DNA of 64,000 nt, taken from contig CP060234.1 of NCBI GenBank assembly GCA_023898685.1, forward strand, positions 2,356,001 through 2,420,000, given 5' to 3'. The notes below the pieces were generated by a model that saw nothing but the letters and a program-made list of their open reading frames with translations, ran no database searches and had not been told where the DNA came from. The translations under genes were made by a program, and so were the position numbers. Of this stretch, positions 1-8,322 are shown one piece after another. Every line of letters starts with the position of its first letter. The stretch's first letter is position 1. Source of the stretch: Phycisphaeraceae bacterium (GTDB lineage: Bacteria; Planctomycetota; Phycisphaerae; Phycisphaerales; UBA1924).

Positions 1-2
1 GG

Positions 3-707
3 ATTGCCGTCAGTTGCTCCGATCCGGCACTCGCCACTCCCGCGATCGACACGGCGATGGCCGCCGGCGTGCAGGTCGTCACGTTCGACGCCGATGCACC
101 GCAGAGCGATCGGGTGGCGTTCTATGGCATCGACGACGGCGAGGCGGGCGCAACCGTGTTCCGTGAACTCGCGGCCGCGATGGGCGAAGGCGGACGTGTG
201 GCGATCCTCGCGGGCAACCGCGCTGCCGAGAACATCCGGTCCCGCGTCGTCGGCGCCGGCATGGAGCTCCGCCAGCATCCGGGCATGGAGATCGTGGGCG
301 TCTTCCACCACGACGAGACCCCCGAGGCCGCAAACGCCGCGATGATCGAGGCACAGACCAAGCACGGCCCGATCGACGGGTGGGCGCTCGTCGGCGGCTG
401 GCCGCTCTACAGCCCGCAGGGGCTCGACGGCGTGCCGGACAGCGTGAAGATCGTCTCGATGGACCCGCTGCCCCCGGCCCTCGACTACGCCGCTGCCGGG
501 CGGGTCAGCAAGTTCGTTGCCCAGCCCTACTTCGGCTGGGGGTACGAGTCCGTGCGCACGCTGATGAACCTCCTGCACGACGGGAAGAAGCCCGATCTGG
601 TCGTCCGGCACGCCCCGCTCGAGGTCATCGATCCATCGGACGCCGACGCCTACCGCGCCCGCTGGGTCGGCTGGGTCGGTACGTCGGCGATCAACAACGG
701 TGGCTGA
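3..707 (+). CDS. Periplasmic sugar-binding protein (partial, 5' end outside window)
   Basis: This is the C-terminal part of a type I periplasmic binding protein of the RbsB/LacI fold, open from the window edge. The visible protein covers the end of one lobe (a strand ending VVTFDADAP), the hinge-proximal YGIDDGEAG segment typical of sugar-binding proteins, and the second lobe. Such proteins deliver ribose- or xylose-type sugars to an ABC transporter or signal through a kinase. No permease or ATPase gene follows; the next gene is on the opposite strand. The substrate cannot be told from the sequence. The N-terminus and any signal peptide are missing, so a cytoplasmic LacI-type regulator is not formally excluded, but no DNA-binding domain is in view. 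Confidence 0.75.
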   Translation: MAVSCSDPALATPAIDTAMAAGVQVVTFDADAPQSDRVAFYGIDDGEAGATVFRELAAAMGEGGRVAILAGNRAAENIRSRVVGAGMELRQHPGMEIVGVFHHDETPEAANAAMIEAQTKHGPIDGWALVGGWPLYSPQGLDGVPDSVKIVSMDPLPPALDYAAAGRVSKFVAQPYFGWGYESVRTLMNLLHDGKKPDLVVRHAPLEVIDPSDADAYRARWVGWVGTSAINNGG

Positions 708-713
708 GGCCGT

Positions 714-1721
714 TCAGCCGAACTTGGTCCGCTTCATCCTCGCCGTGCGACGAGCGATGAACGCCGCGAGGGGCGGGCCCAGCCAGTCGTGAGTGTTCAC
801 CACGGCATGGTCGAATCCGAACGAGCGGACCAGCCGCTGAAGCGCCTGCGTGTGCGCCTCGAACGCGCGCCTGTAGTCGTCACGCACCGCCCTTGGGTCG
901 ACCCGCAGCGGCGGTTCACCCTCGAGGCCCTCGAACACCGCGGGCAGATCGACCGCAAGCGTTCGCTCGGCCTCGTCCACGATCTGGAAGAGGATCAGGT
1001 CGTGCCCCCGGTGCCGCACGCGGGCGAGGGCCGCCCGGATCTTCTCGATGTCCTCGAAGAAGTCGCTGATCATCACGATCAGGCACCGGTTGCCGAGCTG
1101 GCCCAGCGTCTGGTCAATCACCCGTGCGATGTTGGTGGGCTGGTCGACGGTGTGCGTCGAGAGCGTCTCGACGATCTTCCGCCACGTGCCACGCCGGCTT
1201 GACCGGCCTACGAGTGACGCCAGACCCTCCGCGAACACCCCCAGACCCACCCGGTCGCCCTGGTGAAGGGTGATGTAGCTGACCGCGGCGGCGAGGGCGG
1301 TTGCGTGGTCGAATTTCGTCCACTCGAGTCGTCCGTCGAGTGACCGCTCGAGGCCCGCCCCGCTCGCCTCCTTGAATGAGCGTGAGCCGAAGTTCATCGA
1401 ACCCGAGGCGTCAACGAGGCAGATCAGGTCGAGATTGGTCTCCTGCTGATACTGCTTGAGCTGGAGCTTGTCGGTCCGGCCGTACACCTTCCAGTCGAGG
1501 TGGCGGATGTCGTCACCCGGCGAATAGGGGCGGTGCTGGGCGAACTCGACCGAGAAGCCCTGATAGGGCGAGCGGTGCTGCCCGCTCATCACGCCCTCGA
1601 CGATCAGCTTGGCCCGCAGTTCGAACGTGTCGAGGCGGGCGAGCGTCTGTGGGTGCAGGTAGAGCGAGGCGTCGACCGCCCGCTGGGAGCCTGCCTGGGG
1701 TGTCGGACCGGATTCGCTCAT
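714..1721 (-). CDS. DUF58 domain protein (VWA-like)
   Basis: About 335 residues. The DUF58 signature is clear: SPGDDIRHLDWKVYGRTDKL at about residues 67-86, followed by a MIDAS-like DASGSM at about 104-109, the metal-coordinating loop of von Willebrand A folds. DUF58 proteins are usually encoded beside MoxR AAA ATPases and are thought to be chaperone partners that assemble metal or periplasmic complexes. No MoxR gene is in view, because the neighbours are a sugar-binding protein and phosphofructokinase. The ATG at 1721 is preferred over the overlapping GTG at 1724 because an AGGA sits 7 nt upstream of it. No membrane segment is evident, so it is probably cytoplasmic. Its 3' end converges closely on the previous gene, with only 6 nt between them. 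Confidence 0.85.
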   Translation of the reverse strand: MSESGPTPQAGSQRAVDASLYLHPQTLARLDTFELRAKLIVEGVMSGQHRSPYQGFSVEFAQHRPYSPGDDIRHLDWKVYGRTDKLQLKQYQQETNLDLICLVDASGSMNFGSRSFKEASGAGLERSLDGRLEWTKFDHATALAAAVSYITLHQGDRVGLGVFAEGLASLVGRSSRRGTWRKIVETLSTHTVDQPTNIARVIDQTLGQLGNRCLIVMISDFFEDIEKIRAALARVRHRGHDLILFQIVDEAERTLAVDLPAVFEGLEGEPPLRVDPRAVRDDYRRAFEAHTQALQRLVRSFGFDHAVVNTHDWLGPPLAAFIARRTARMKRTKFG

Positions 1722-1832
1722 CACGCCATCCTACGGGAGACCGAGGGTGCCCAAGGCAAACAGGGGCGTTCGGCCTCGTCGGGGAAGGGGTTCCGCTCCA
1801 GTCGGGCCCCCAAACCGCCCGATCGTAGTGGC

Positions 1833-2987
<1,155 letters not shown>

Positions 2988-3023
2988 AAGACAATCGCGC
3001 GGACCCGATTCCCAATGAGCGGG

Positions 3024-3032
3024 GGAAGGAGG
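3024..3032 (+). promoter_or_regulatory. Strong Shine-Dalgarno that fixes a TTG start
   Basis: GGAAGGAGG lies inside the longest open frame of the TM2 gene, 6 nt before an in-frame TTG at 3039. It is too far downstream to serve the ATG at 3015, so translation most likely starts at TTG 3039. Confidence 0.7.
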
Positions 3033-3038
3033 TCCGAC

Positions 3039-3284
3039 TTGGAACCGAAGCAAACGAGCTGGAGCTACCTCTTCTGGTGCCTGGGCCTGGTCGGCCTGTG
3101 CGGCATCCACCGCTTCTACATGGGCAAGTGGGGGACGGGCCTGCTGTGGCTGTGCACCGGCGGGTTCTTCCTGATCGGGCAGATCCTCGATCTGTTCTTC
3201 ATCCCGGGCATGGTCGAGCGGCGGAACCACAAGCTGTCCCGGCAGGGTCGGCTGGTCTGCGTGGGCGTCCCCGCTTGGGCGTGA
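3039..3284 (+). CDS. TM2 domain-containing small membrane protein
   Basis: An 81-residue protein from TTG 3039 (89 residues if the ATG at 3015 were used). It consists almost entirely of a TM2 domain: two hydrophobic helices joined by a short polar turn. The family's conserved GLCGIHRFYMGKWGTGLLW segment lies in helix 1 and the turn, and GGFFLIGQILDLFFIPGMV forms helix 2. TM2 proteins are small inner-membrane proteins found in many bacteria, and their role is not established. The gene lies 51 nt downstream of phosphofructokinase on the same strand and may be cotranscribed with it. No other domain is visible. Confidence 0.85.
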   Translation: MEPKQTSWSYLFWCLGLVGLCGIHRFYMGKWGTGLLWLCTGGFFLIGQILDLFFIPGMVERRNHKLSRQGRLVCVGVPAWA

Positions 3285-3349
3285 GGGACGTCCGATAGGG
3301 ATTTGATCGCTCTTTCTGGCCCTTCGCGGGCCATTGTTGACAGATTGAA

Positions 3350-3385
3350 ATATCGATATATTGACACATGTTGATTGATCGATAT
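3350..3385. promoter_or_regulatory. Dyad operator overlapping the ArsR-family promoter
   Basis: ATATCGAT (3350-3357) and its exact reverse complement ATCGATAT (3378-3385) are centred near 3368, with extra partial symmetry inside (13 of 18 positions per arm). The dyad spans the -35 to -10 interval of the promoter at 3361-3388, the position expected for autorepression by the adjacent ArsR-type protein. Seen: the symmetry. Inferred: the operator role. Confidence 0.6.
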
Positions 3386-3388
3386 GAT
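3361..3388 (+). promoter_or_regulatory. Sigma70-type promoter for the arsR-RND operon, leaderless
   Basis: TTGACA (3361-3366), a 16-nt spacer and TATGAT (3383-3388) make an almost ideal promoter. The expected transcription start, about 7 nt after the -10 box, coincides with the A of the ATG at 3396, so the mRNA is probably leaderless. Confidence 0.75.
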
Positions 3389-3395
3389 TGCTCAC

Positions 3396-3773
3396 ATGCC
3401 CGACGCCCCGGCCAACGCCAGCCTGATCAGCCTCGACGCCCTCGCCGACGCGGCCGAGTGCCTGAGGACCATCGCCCACCCGCACCGGCTCCGGATGATC
3501 CAGATGTTGCTGGCCGACCGGTACACCGTGGGCGAGCTGGCCGAGGCGTGCGGCATCCCGAGCCCCGCGGCGAGCGGCCACCTCCGGCTGATGAAGGACC
3601 GGGGGTTCCTCGACCTCGAGAAAGAGGGGCGGACGGTCTACTACCGGATCGTCGAGCCCCAGCTCAGATCGATCTTCGGATGTGTAAAGTCCAGGTTTGG
3701 GTGTTCCGCCCACGCGGCTGAATCGAACCGCCGCGATGTCGAGCAATCTACGGAGAATCACGATGACCGTTGA
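3396..3773 (+). CDS. ArsR/SmtB-family transcriptional regulator
   Basis: A 125-residue winged-helix regulator. The core from about residue 20 reads CLRTIAHPHRLRMIQML, then the recognition helix region GIPSPAASGHLRLMKDRG and the wing LEKEGRTVYYRI. The classical ELCVCDL metal site of ArsR is absent. The recognition-helix side carries only EACG, and a C-terminal FGCVKSRFGC pair could sense a thiol-reactive ligand or metal. The ATG at 3396 is preferred over those at 3375 and 3384 because both lie upstream of the predicted transcription start. The gene overlaps the next ORF by 11 nt and heads an apparent operon running through the RND exporter, so it is probably the operon's autorepressor. Confidence 0.88.
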   Translation: MPDAPANASLISLDALADAAECLRTIAHPHRLRMIQMLLADRYTVGELAEACGIPSPAASGHLRLMKDRGFLDLEKEGRTVYYRIVEPQLRSIFGCVKSRFGCSAHAAESNRRDVEQSTENHDDR

Positions 3774-3978
3774 ACGTGCCCTGCGCCTGATGGCCGGCTT
3801 TGTGGTCCTGCTGAGCGTTGTGCTCGCGGTGTTCGTTTCGCAATGGTGGTTGCTGCTGACCGCGTTCGTTGGGTTCAATCTCTTCCAGTCGGCGTTCACC
3901 AACTGGTGCCCGGCTATGTGGATCTTCCAGAAGATCGGTCTGCCGACCTGCCACGCCGGCACGGCGCACATTGCCTGA
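3763..3978 (+). CDS. DUF2892-type small inner-membrane protein
   Basis: A 71-residue protein from the ATG at 3763, which has a GGAG 7 nt upstream and overlaps the end of the ArsR gene. It is the YgaP-like DUF2892 fold: two hydrophobic helices (about 9-30 and 32-52), the NLFQSAFTNWCP segment typical of the family, and a tail with a conserved Cys (LPTCHAG). In other bacteria this module is often fused to or adjacent to rhodanese domains and ArsR regulators, suggesting sulfur or metalloid stress, but its biochemical role is unknown. Here it sits between the regulator and an RND exporter, so all three are likely coexpressed. Confidence 0.8.
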   Translation: MTVERALRLMAGFVVLLSVVLAVFVSQWWLLLTAFVGFNLFQSAFTNWCPAMWIFQKIGLPTCHAGTAHIA

Positions 3979-4009
3979 TCGCCGATAGAGTCTTTCGAGG
4001 ACTGACGCC

Positions 4010-6976
4010 ATGAGCGACACGAACGCTCCTGCTTCGGGCGGTCTCACCACCGCGTGCACCAATCGGCCTCGCTTCGTCACGGGCGTGATGATCGTCGCGA
4101 CGATCGTGCTGGGGCTGCTCGCGGGCATCCCGAGCCTCTGGCCCGAGAAGACGCACGAGGTCGCGCCCTGGCTCAACACGCTGCGGGTCGACACCGACCC
4201 GGAGAACATGCTCGCGGCCGACGAGCCGGTGCGGGCGTTCCACCACGATGCGAAGAAGCGATTTGGGCTGCACGACATTGTCGTGCTGGGTGTCGTGAAT
4301 GACACCAACCCGGACGGCGTGTTCAACACCGAAACTCTGGGGGACGTCTACGCCCTGACGCAGTACGCCAAGACGCTCAAGGGCGAGGCGATCGGCGAGA
4401 AGGATGATCCCGAGGCGGGCGTCGTCAGGGTCGATCTCATCGCGCCCTCGACCGTCGATTTCATCGAGAACGCGGGCATCGGCACGGTTCGGTTCGACTG
4501 GCTGATGCCCTCACCCCCGAAGACCCAGGAGGAAGCGCTCGCGGTCCGCGATCGGGCGAGGCGGATCCCCTTCCTCAACGGCACCCTGATCAGCGACCGG
4601 ACCGACGATGCGCTCTGCCTCTACATCCCGCTGACGCGCAAGGATCTCGCGCACCAGGTCTCGGTTCGACTCCAGAAGAAGATCGACGAGCTGAAGGGCG
4701 CGGGCGGGGCCGCGGCGGAGAACAAGTACTACATCACGGGCCTGCCCGTCGCCGAGGACACGTTCGGCGTCGAGATGTTCAAGCAGATGGCGATCAGCGC
4801 CCCGCTCGCGATGCTCGTCATCTTCATCCTGATGTGGATCTTCTTCAAGAAGATCACGCTGATCATCCCACCGATGATCGTCGCGATGGTGACGTCGATC
4901 ATGACGATGGCGCTGCTCGTCATCAGCGGCAAAACCGTGCACATCATGAGCAGCATGATCCCGATCTTCATCATGCCGATCGCGGTGCTCGACGCGATCC
5001 ACATCATCTCCGACTTCTTCGACCGGTACGGTGAGACGCGCGATCGGCGGAAGACCGTCATCGCCGTGATGCACGAACTCTACAGCCCGATGCTGTTCAC
5101 GTCGCTGACGACCACCGCCGGGTTCGCGTCGCTGGCGCTCACGCCCATCCCGCCGGTGCAGGTGTTCGGCATCTTTGTCGCCATCGGCGTGATGCTCGCC
5201 TGGGTGCTCACGGTCACGTTCATCCCCGCGGCGATCATGTTCATCCCCGAATCACGCCTTGCGAGCCTGGCGAGCGAGACGGCCCACGAGGACGAGGCGA
5301 ACAGTCCGCTGGGGCGGTGGCTGCCCCGCGTCGGGCGGTTCACCTATGCCAAGGCGGGGCTGATCGCCGTGCTCGCGGTGGTGGTGATGGGCGTGTCAGG
5401 CTACGGGATCAGCAAGATCCGCATCAACGACAACCCGACGAAGTGGTTCGAGCCCGCCCACCCGATCCGCGTCGCCGACCGCGTGCTCAACAAGCACTTC
5501 GGCGGCACCTACATGGCCTACCTCGAACTCGAGGCGCCACCGGTCGGCATCGATGTGACCTCCTACGCCCAGGGCGTCGCGACGCGGCTCGCGAACAAGC
5601 TCGACGAGTGGAAGGACACCGAACACGCGCAGGACGCGGTCGACGCGACCACGCACGAGCTCACTACGCTCGCCGAGCACGCGAAGACGCCGTGGGGCCT
5701 GCTCGCCGACACGCAGGCGTACGTGCAGAACAAGCTCGACACCTGCCCCGACGCCGAGTACGACGCGTGGAGCGAGGTCTCGGATGCACTGGGCGTCGAG
5801 CGCTCGGCGTTCGAGGTCTTCAAGCAGCCCGAGGTCCTGCGCTGGATGCGGGACATGCAGGACCAGATCGAGACCATCACAGATGACAAGGGCGCGCCGA
5901 TCGTCGGGAAGTCGAACTCGCTCGCGGACATCGTCATGACGGTGCACCGCGATCTGCTGGGCGGCGAGCAGTCGGAGTATCGCGTGCCCGACTCGCCCGC
6001 GGCTGTGGCGCAGTGCCTGATCCAGTACCAGTCGTCGCACCGCTACACCGACCTCGACCACTTCGTGCTCCGCGACTCGTCGAAGCCCGAGGTCGACTAC
6101 CGCAAGTCGAGCCTCTGGTTCCAGCTCACCAGCGGCGACAACAAGGACATGGAGCTTGTCACCGAGGCGCTCGAGTCGTATGTCAAGTCCACCCCGCCGC
6201 CCGACGGGCTGACCCACCACTGGTTCGGGCTGACCTACATCAACGTGATCTGGCAGGACAAGATGGTCAGCGGCATGCTCCAGGCCTTTCTGGGCAGCTT
6301 CCTGGTCGTCCTGTTCATGATGATCATCCTCTTCCGCTCGGCGTTGTGGGGCATCCTGAGCATGATCCCGCTGACGCTCACGGTGGGGCTGATCTACGGG
6401 ATCATCGGGCTCGTGGGCAAGGACTACGACATGCCGGTCGCGGTGCTCAGCTCGCTGAGCCTGGGGCTGAGCGTCGACTACGCGATCCACTTCCTCGCCC
6501 GCAGCCGCAACATGCGTGCGAAGTATGGCACGTGGAAGGAATCGGTCGGCCCGGTCTTCGGCGAGCCGGCTCGGGCCATCACCCGCAACGCGATCGTCGT
6601 GGGGATGGGATTCCTGCCGTTGCTCGCGGCCCCGCTCGTGCCCTACCAGACCGTGGGCTTCTTCATCGCGGCGATCCTGCTCACCGCGGGGATCTCGACG
6701 CTGATCCTGCTGCCCGCGCTGATGCGGTTCCTCGAGCCCCTGCTGTTCGCGGAGACGGCCGGCAAGGTGTTCACCTGCCGGTGCGGGACCTGCGTGGTTA
6801 CTTCCGCCACGTTGCTCGCGCTCATCGCGGTCAACGCCCACCAGTTCCTCACGGGGCGGGCGACGATCGTGACCTGGATCTCGCTGGGGCTGATCCCGGT
6901 GTTCGCGGTCGCCTGCTTCGTCGCCTCGCGTCGCAAGGCGTGCCGTGTGCCGACCGTACAGGGAGAGCCGGCATGA
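4010..6976 (+). CDS. RND/MMPL-superfamily exporter
   Basis: A 988-residue inner-membrane protein with the duplicated RND plan. TM1 lies at about 23-43, followed by a large periplasmic loop, and TM2-TM6 lie at about 258-415. A second half then begins at about 450, with a large soluble loop and a helix bundle at about 755-905. It belongs to the COG1033-like group of predicted RND exporters related to MmpL and sterol-sensing proteins, which move lipids or hydrophobic molecules using the proton gradient. Two extra hydrophobic segments follow a CRCGTC motif at the C-terminus (about 922-978), outside the usual 12-helix plan. It is followed by a LolA-like periplasmic protein and an outer-membrane barrel, which together suggest transport across the whole envelope. 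The substrate is unknown. Confidence 0.9.
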   Translation: MSDTNAPASGGLTTACTNRPRFVTGVMIVATIVLGLLAGIPSLWPEKTHEVAPWLNTLRVDTDPENMLAADEPVRAFHHDAKKRFGLHDIVVLGVVNDTNPDGVFNTETLGDVYALTQYAKTLKGEAIGEKDDPEAGVVRVDLIAPSTVDFIENAGIGTVRFDWLMPSPPKTQEEALAVRDRARRIPFLNGTLISDRTDDALCLYIPLTRKDLAHQVSVRLQKKIDELKGAGGAAAENKYYITGLPVAEDTFGVEMFKQMAISAPLAMLVIFILMWIFFKKITLIIPPMIVAMVTSIMTMALLVISGKTVHIMSSMIPIFIMPIAVLDAIHIISDFFDRYGETRDRRKTVIAVMHELYSPMLFTSLTTTAGFASLALTPIPPVQVFGIFVAIGVMLAWVLTVTFIPAAIMFIPESRLASLASETAHEDEANSPLGRWLPRVGRFTYAKAGLIAVLAVVVMGVSGYGISKIRINDNPTKWFEPAHPIRVADRVLNKHFGGTYMAYLELEAPPVGIDVTSYAQGVATRLANKLDEWKDTEHAQDAVDATTHELTTLAEHAKTPWGLLADTQAYVQNKLDTCPDAEYDAWSEVSDALGVERSAFEVFKQPEVLRWMRDMQDQIETITDDKGAPIVGKSNSLADIVMTVHRDLLGGEQSEYRVPDSPAAVAQCLIQYQSSHRYTDLDHFVLRDSSKPEVDYRKSSLWFQLTSGDNKDMELVTEALESYVKSTPPPDGLTHHWFGLTYINVIWQDKMVSGMLQAFLGSFLVVLFMMIILFRSALWGILSMIPLTLTVGLIYGIIGLVGKDYDMPVAVLSSLSLGLSVDYAIHFLARSRNMRAKYGTWKESVGPVFGEPARAITRNAIVVGMGFLPLLAAPLVPYQTVGFFIAAILLTAGISTLILLPALMRFLEPLLFAETAGKVFTCRCGTCVVTSATLLALIAVNAHQFLTGRATIVTWISLGLIPVFAVACFVASRRKACRVPTVQGEPA

Positions 6977-7004
6977 CCGCACCGCTCACCCATTCGACGA
7001 CGAG

Positions 7005-7024
7005 CCACGGGCGCCAGCCCGTGG
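7005..7024. repeat. Palindromic repeat CCACGGGC-n4-GCCCGTGG
   Basis: An 8-bp perfect stem with a 4-nt loop. Together with the flanking GAC(R)ACGAGCC it matches the hairpin inside the dipeptidase gene at 12491-12510. The stem differs there by a compensatory A-T to G-C change, so the two are members of one structured repeat family. Confidence 0.8.
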
Positions 7025-7032
7025 AGGCGGGC

Positions 7033-7128
7033 GCCACTGCTCGCCGTCCTCGGCGCAGCAGTGCTCCGGTTGGAACATCGCCCTTCGGGCGATGGCACGA
7101 CTGCGCCGAGGACGGCGAGTCGTGGCAC
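7033..7128. repeat. 96-nt composite palindromic element, copy A
   Basis: Two outer hairpins (7033-7064 and 7094-7126) flank a small hairpin (7077-7093). Each outer hairpin is self-complementary, and the two are also complementary to each other, like a REPIN (two inverted REP units). Copy B at 8227-8322 is the same element inverted. Differences between the copies are compensatory (a C:G pair replaced by T:A across the two arms). It lies between the RND and LolA-like genes. Confidence 0.85.
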
Positions 7129-7238
7129 CCCGCTCGGCCGAGACGGCCTTGGCACACACCGGTGGTTGCACGGCGCTCCGGGGGCTTGCGCCCGCGGGTC
7201 GTTGGATCTGTTGTGTGTCTCAAGCGAAAGGAGTCCCG

Positions 7239-8045
7239 ATGAACATGGGGCGTTCCATTGCCGCTCTTTCGATATCGCTCCTCACCACGTTCGCGTTTGC
7301 CGGTGACCTCACGGTCGACCAGATCGTCGAGAAGTCCAACCACGTCTCCTACTACGCGGGGAACGACGGGCGCGCCCGCGTCGAGATGGTGATCACCGAT
7401 GAGCAGGGGCGGACGCGGAACCGCCGGTTCACGATCCTGCGGTGGGACGAGCCCGCGGCGGACGGGAGCCAGGTGGATGGCGACCAGGATTTCTACGTCT
7501 ACTTCGATCAGCCGGCCGACGTGTCGAAGATGGTCTTCATGGTTCACAAGCACCTGGGCGCTGACGACGATCGGTGGCTCTACATGCCTTCGCTCGACCT
7601 CGTCAAGCGGATCGCCGCGAGCGACAAGCGGACGAGCTTCGTTGGCTCCGACTTCTTCTACGAGGACGTCTCGGGGCGTCGGCTCGAGGATGACACGCAC
7701 GAGCTGGTCGAGACGACCGACAACTACTACGTGGTCAAGAACACGCCCACGGACCCGTCGCTGGTGGAGTTCGCCTCCTACACGATGTGGATCCACAAGG
7801 ACACGTTCCTGCCGATCAAGGTGGAGTACGTCAACAGGGAGGGGGAAAAGTACCGCGAGTACGCCGCCGAGGGCGTCGAGCAGATCCAGGGGCACTGGAC
7901 GGTGACCAAGTCGAGCATGAAGAACCTCGACACGGGGTCGACCACCGTGATGAGCTACTCTGACGTGAAGTACGACATCGGGCTTGACGGGGATATCTTC
8001 ACCGAGCGGTATCTCCGCAAGCCCCCGAGGAACTTCCTGCGGTGA
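7239..8045 (+). CDS. LolA-like outer-membrane lipoprotein-sorting family protein
   Basis: A 268-residue secreted protein. The ATG at 7239 has GAAAGGAG about 6 nt upstream and opens a signal peptide ending near FAFAGD (cut after about residue 22). The mature part matches the LolA_like (PF17131-type) half-barrel found next to RND permeases. Landmarks are DGRARVEMVITDEQGRTRNRRF, MVFMVHKH..DRWLYMPSL, KRTSFVGSDFFYEDV and the late strand YSDVKYDIGLDGDIFTERYL. Family members are thought to shuttle lipids across the periplasm, and here the protein would hand cargo from the RND pump to the downstream barrel. The gene is bracketed by two inverted copies of a 96-nt structured element. This is not the housekeeping lolA. 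Confidence 0.85.
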   Translation: MNMGRSIAALSISLLTTFAFAGDLTVDQIVEKSNHVSYYAGNDGRARVEMVITDEQGRTRNRRFTILRWDEPAADGSQVDGDQDFYVYFDQPADVSKMVFMVHKHLGADDDRWLYMPSLDLVKRIAASDKRTSFVGSDFFYEDVSGRRLEDDTHELVETTDNYYVVKNTPTDPSLVEFASYTMWIHKDTFLPIKVEYVNREGEKYREYAAEGVEQIQGHWTVTKSSMKNLDTGSTTVMSYSDVKYDIGLDGDIFTERYLRKPPRNFLR

Positions 8046-8079
8046 TCAGTGCGACCGACGACGGCGTGATGAACAAGTG

Positions 8080-8102
8080 TGGCACGGCTGGCTTGCCCAG
8101 CC
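8080..8102. repeat. Hairpin CACGGCTGG..CCAGCCGTG
   Basis: A short perfect inverted repeat (CACGGCTGG with CCAGCCGTG and a 4-5 nt loop) just after the LolA-like gene. It belongs to the cluster of palindromic repeats between 8045 and 8325. There is no T-tract, so it is not an obvious terminator. Confidence 0.6.
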
Positions 8103-8145
8103 GTGGGGGTGGTCGTGCGAAGTATGGTCCAGCCGGCACCTCTTG

Positions 8146-8216
8146 GTGTGCCACGGCCGTGTCGGCCGTGCTGAACATGCGTGCACTCTCGCACGGCCGA
8201 CACGGCCGTGGCACAC
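8146..8216. repeat. Perfect 25-bp inverted repeat
   Basis: Arms 8146-8170 and 8192-8216 are exact reverse complements around a 21-nt loop. The arm begins GTGTGCCACGGCC. A degraded half copy (GCTCGGCCGAGACGGCC followed by TTGGCACAC) occurs at about 7131-7156, on the other side of the LolA-like gene, so the family is repeated locally. It would form a very stable cruciform or RNA hairpin. Confidence 0.85.
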
Positions 8217-8226
8217 AGCCTACCGG

Positions 8227-8322
8227 GTGCCACGACTCGCCGTCTTCGGCGCAGTCGTGCCATCGCACGGAGCGCGATGCCTTGTCCGGAGCACTGCTGC
8301 GCCGAAGACGGCGAGCAGTGGC
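8227..8322. repeat. 96-nt composite palindromic element, copy B (inverted)
   Basis: This is the reverse complement of copy A (7033-7128), with the same total length and the same three-hairpin plan. Substitutions preserve pairing: GTCCTC/GAGGAC in A becomes GTCTTC/GAAGAC in B, and the central mini-hairpin keeps its stem. The element overlaps the 5' end of the next gene, whose likely start codon (TTG 8282) and Arg-rich n-region fall inside it. Confidence 0.85.

Noticed and set aside
7033..8322. A composite transposon carrying the LolA-like gene between inverted repeats
   Set aside because: There is no transposase, the repeats are internally palindromic, and the gene fits functionally with its neighbours. 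Independent REPIN-like insertions explain it better.
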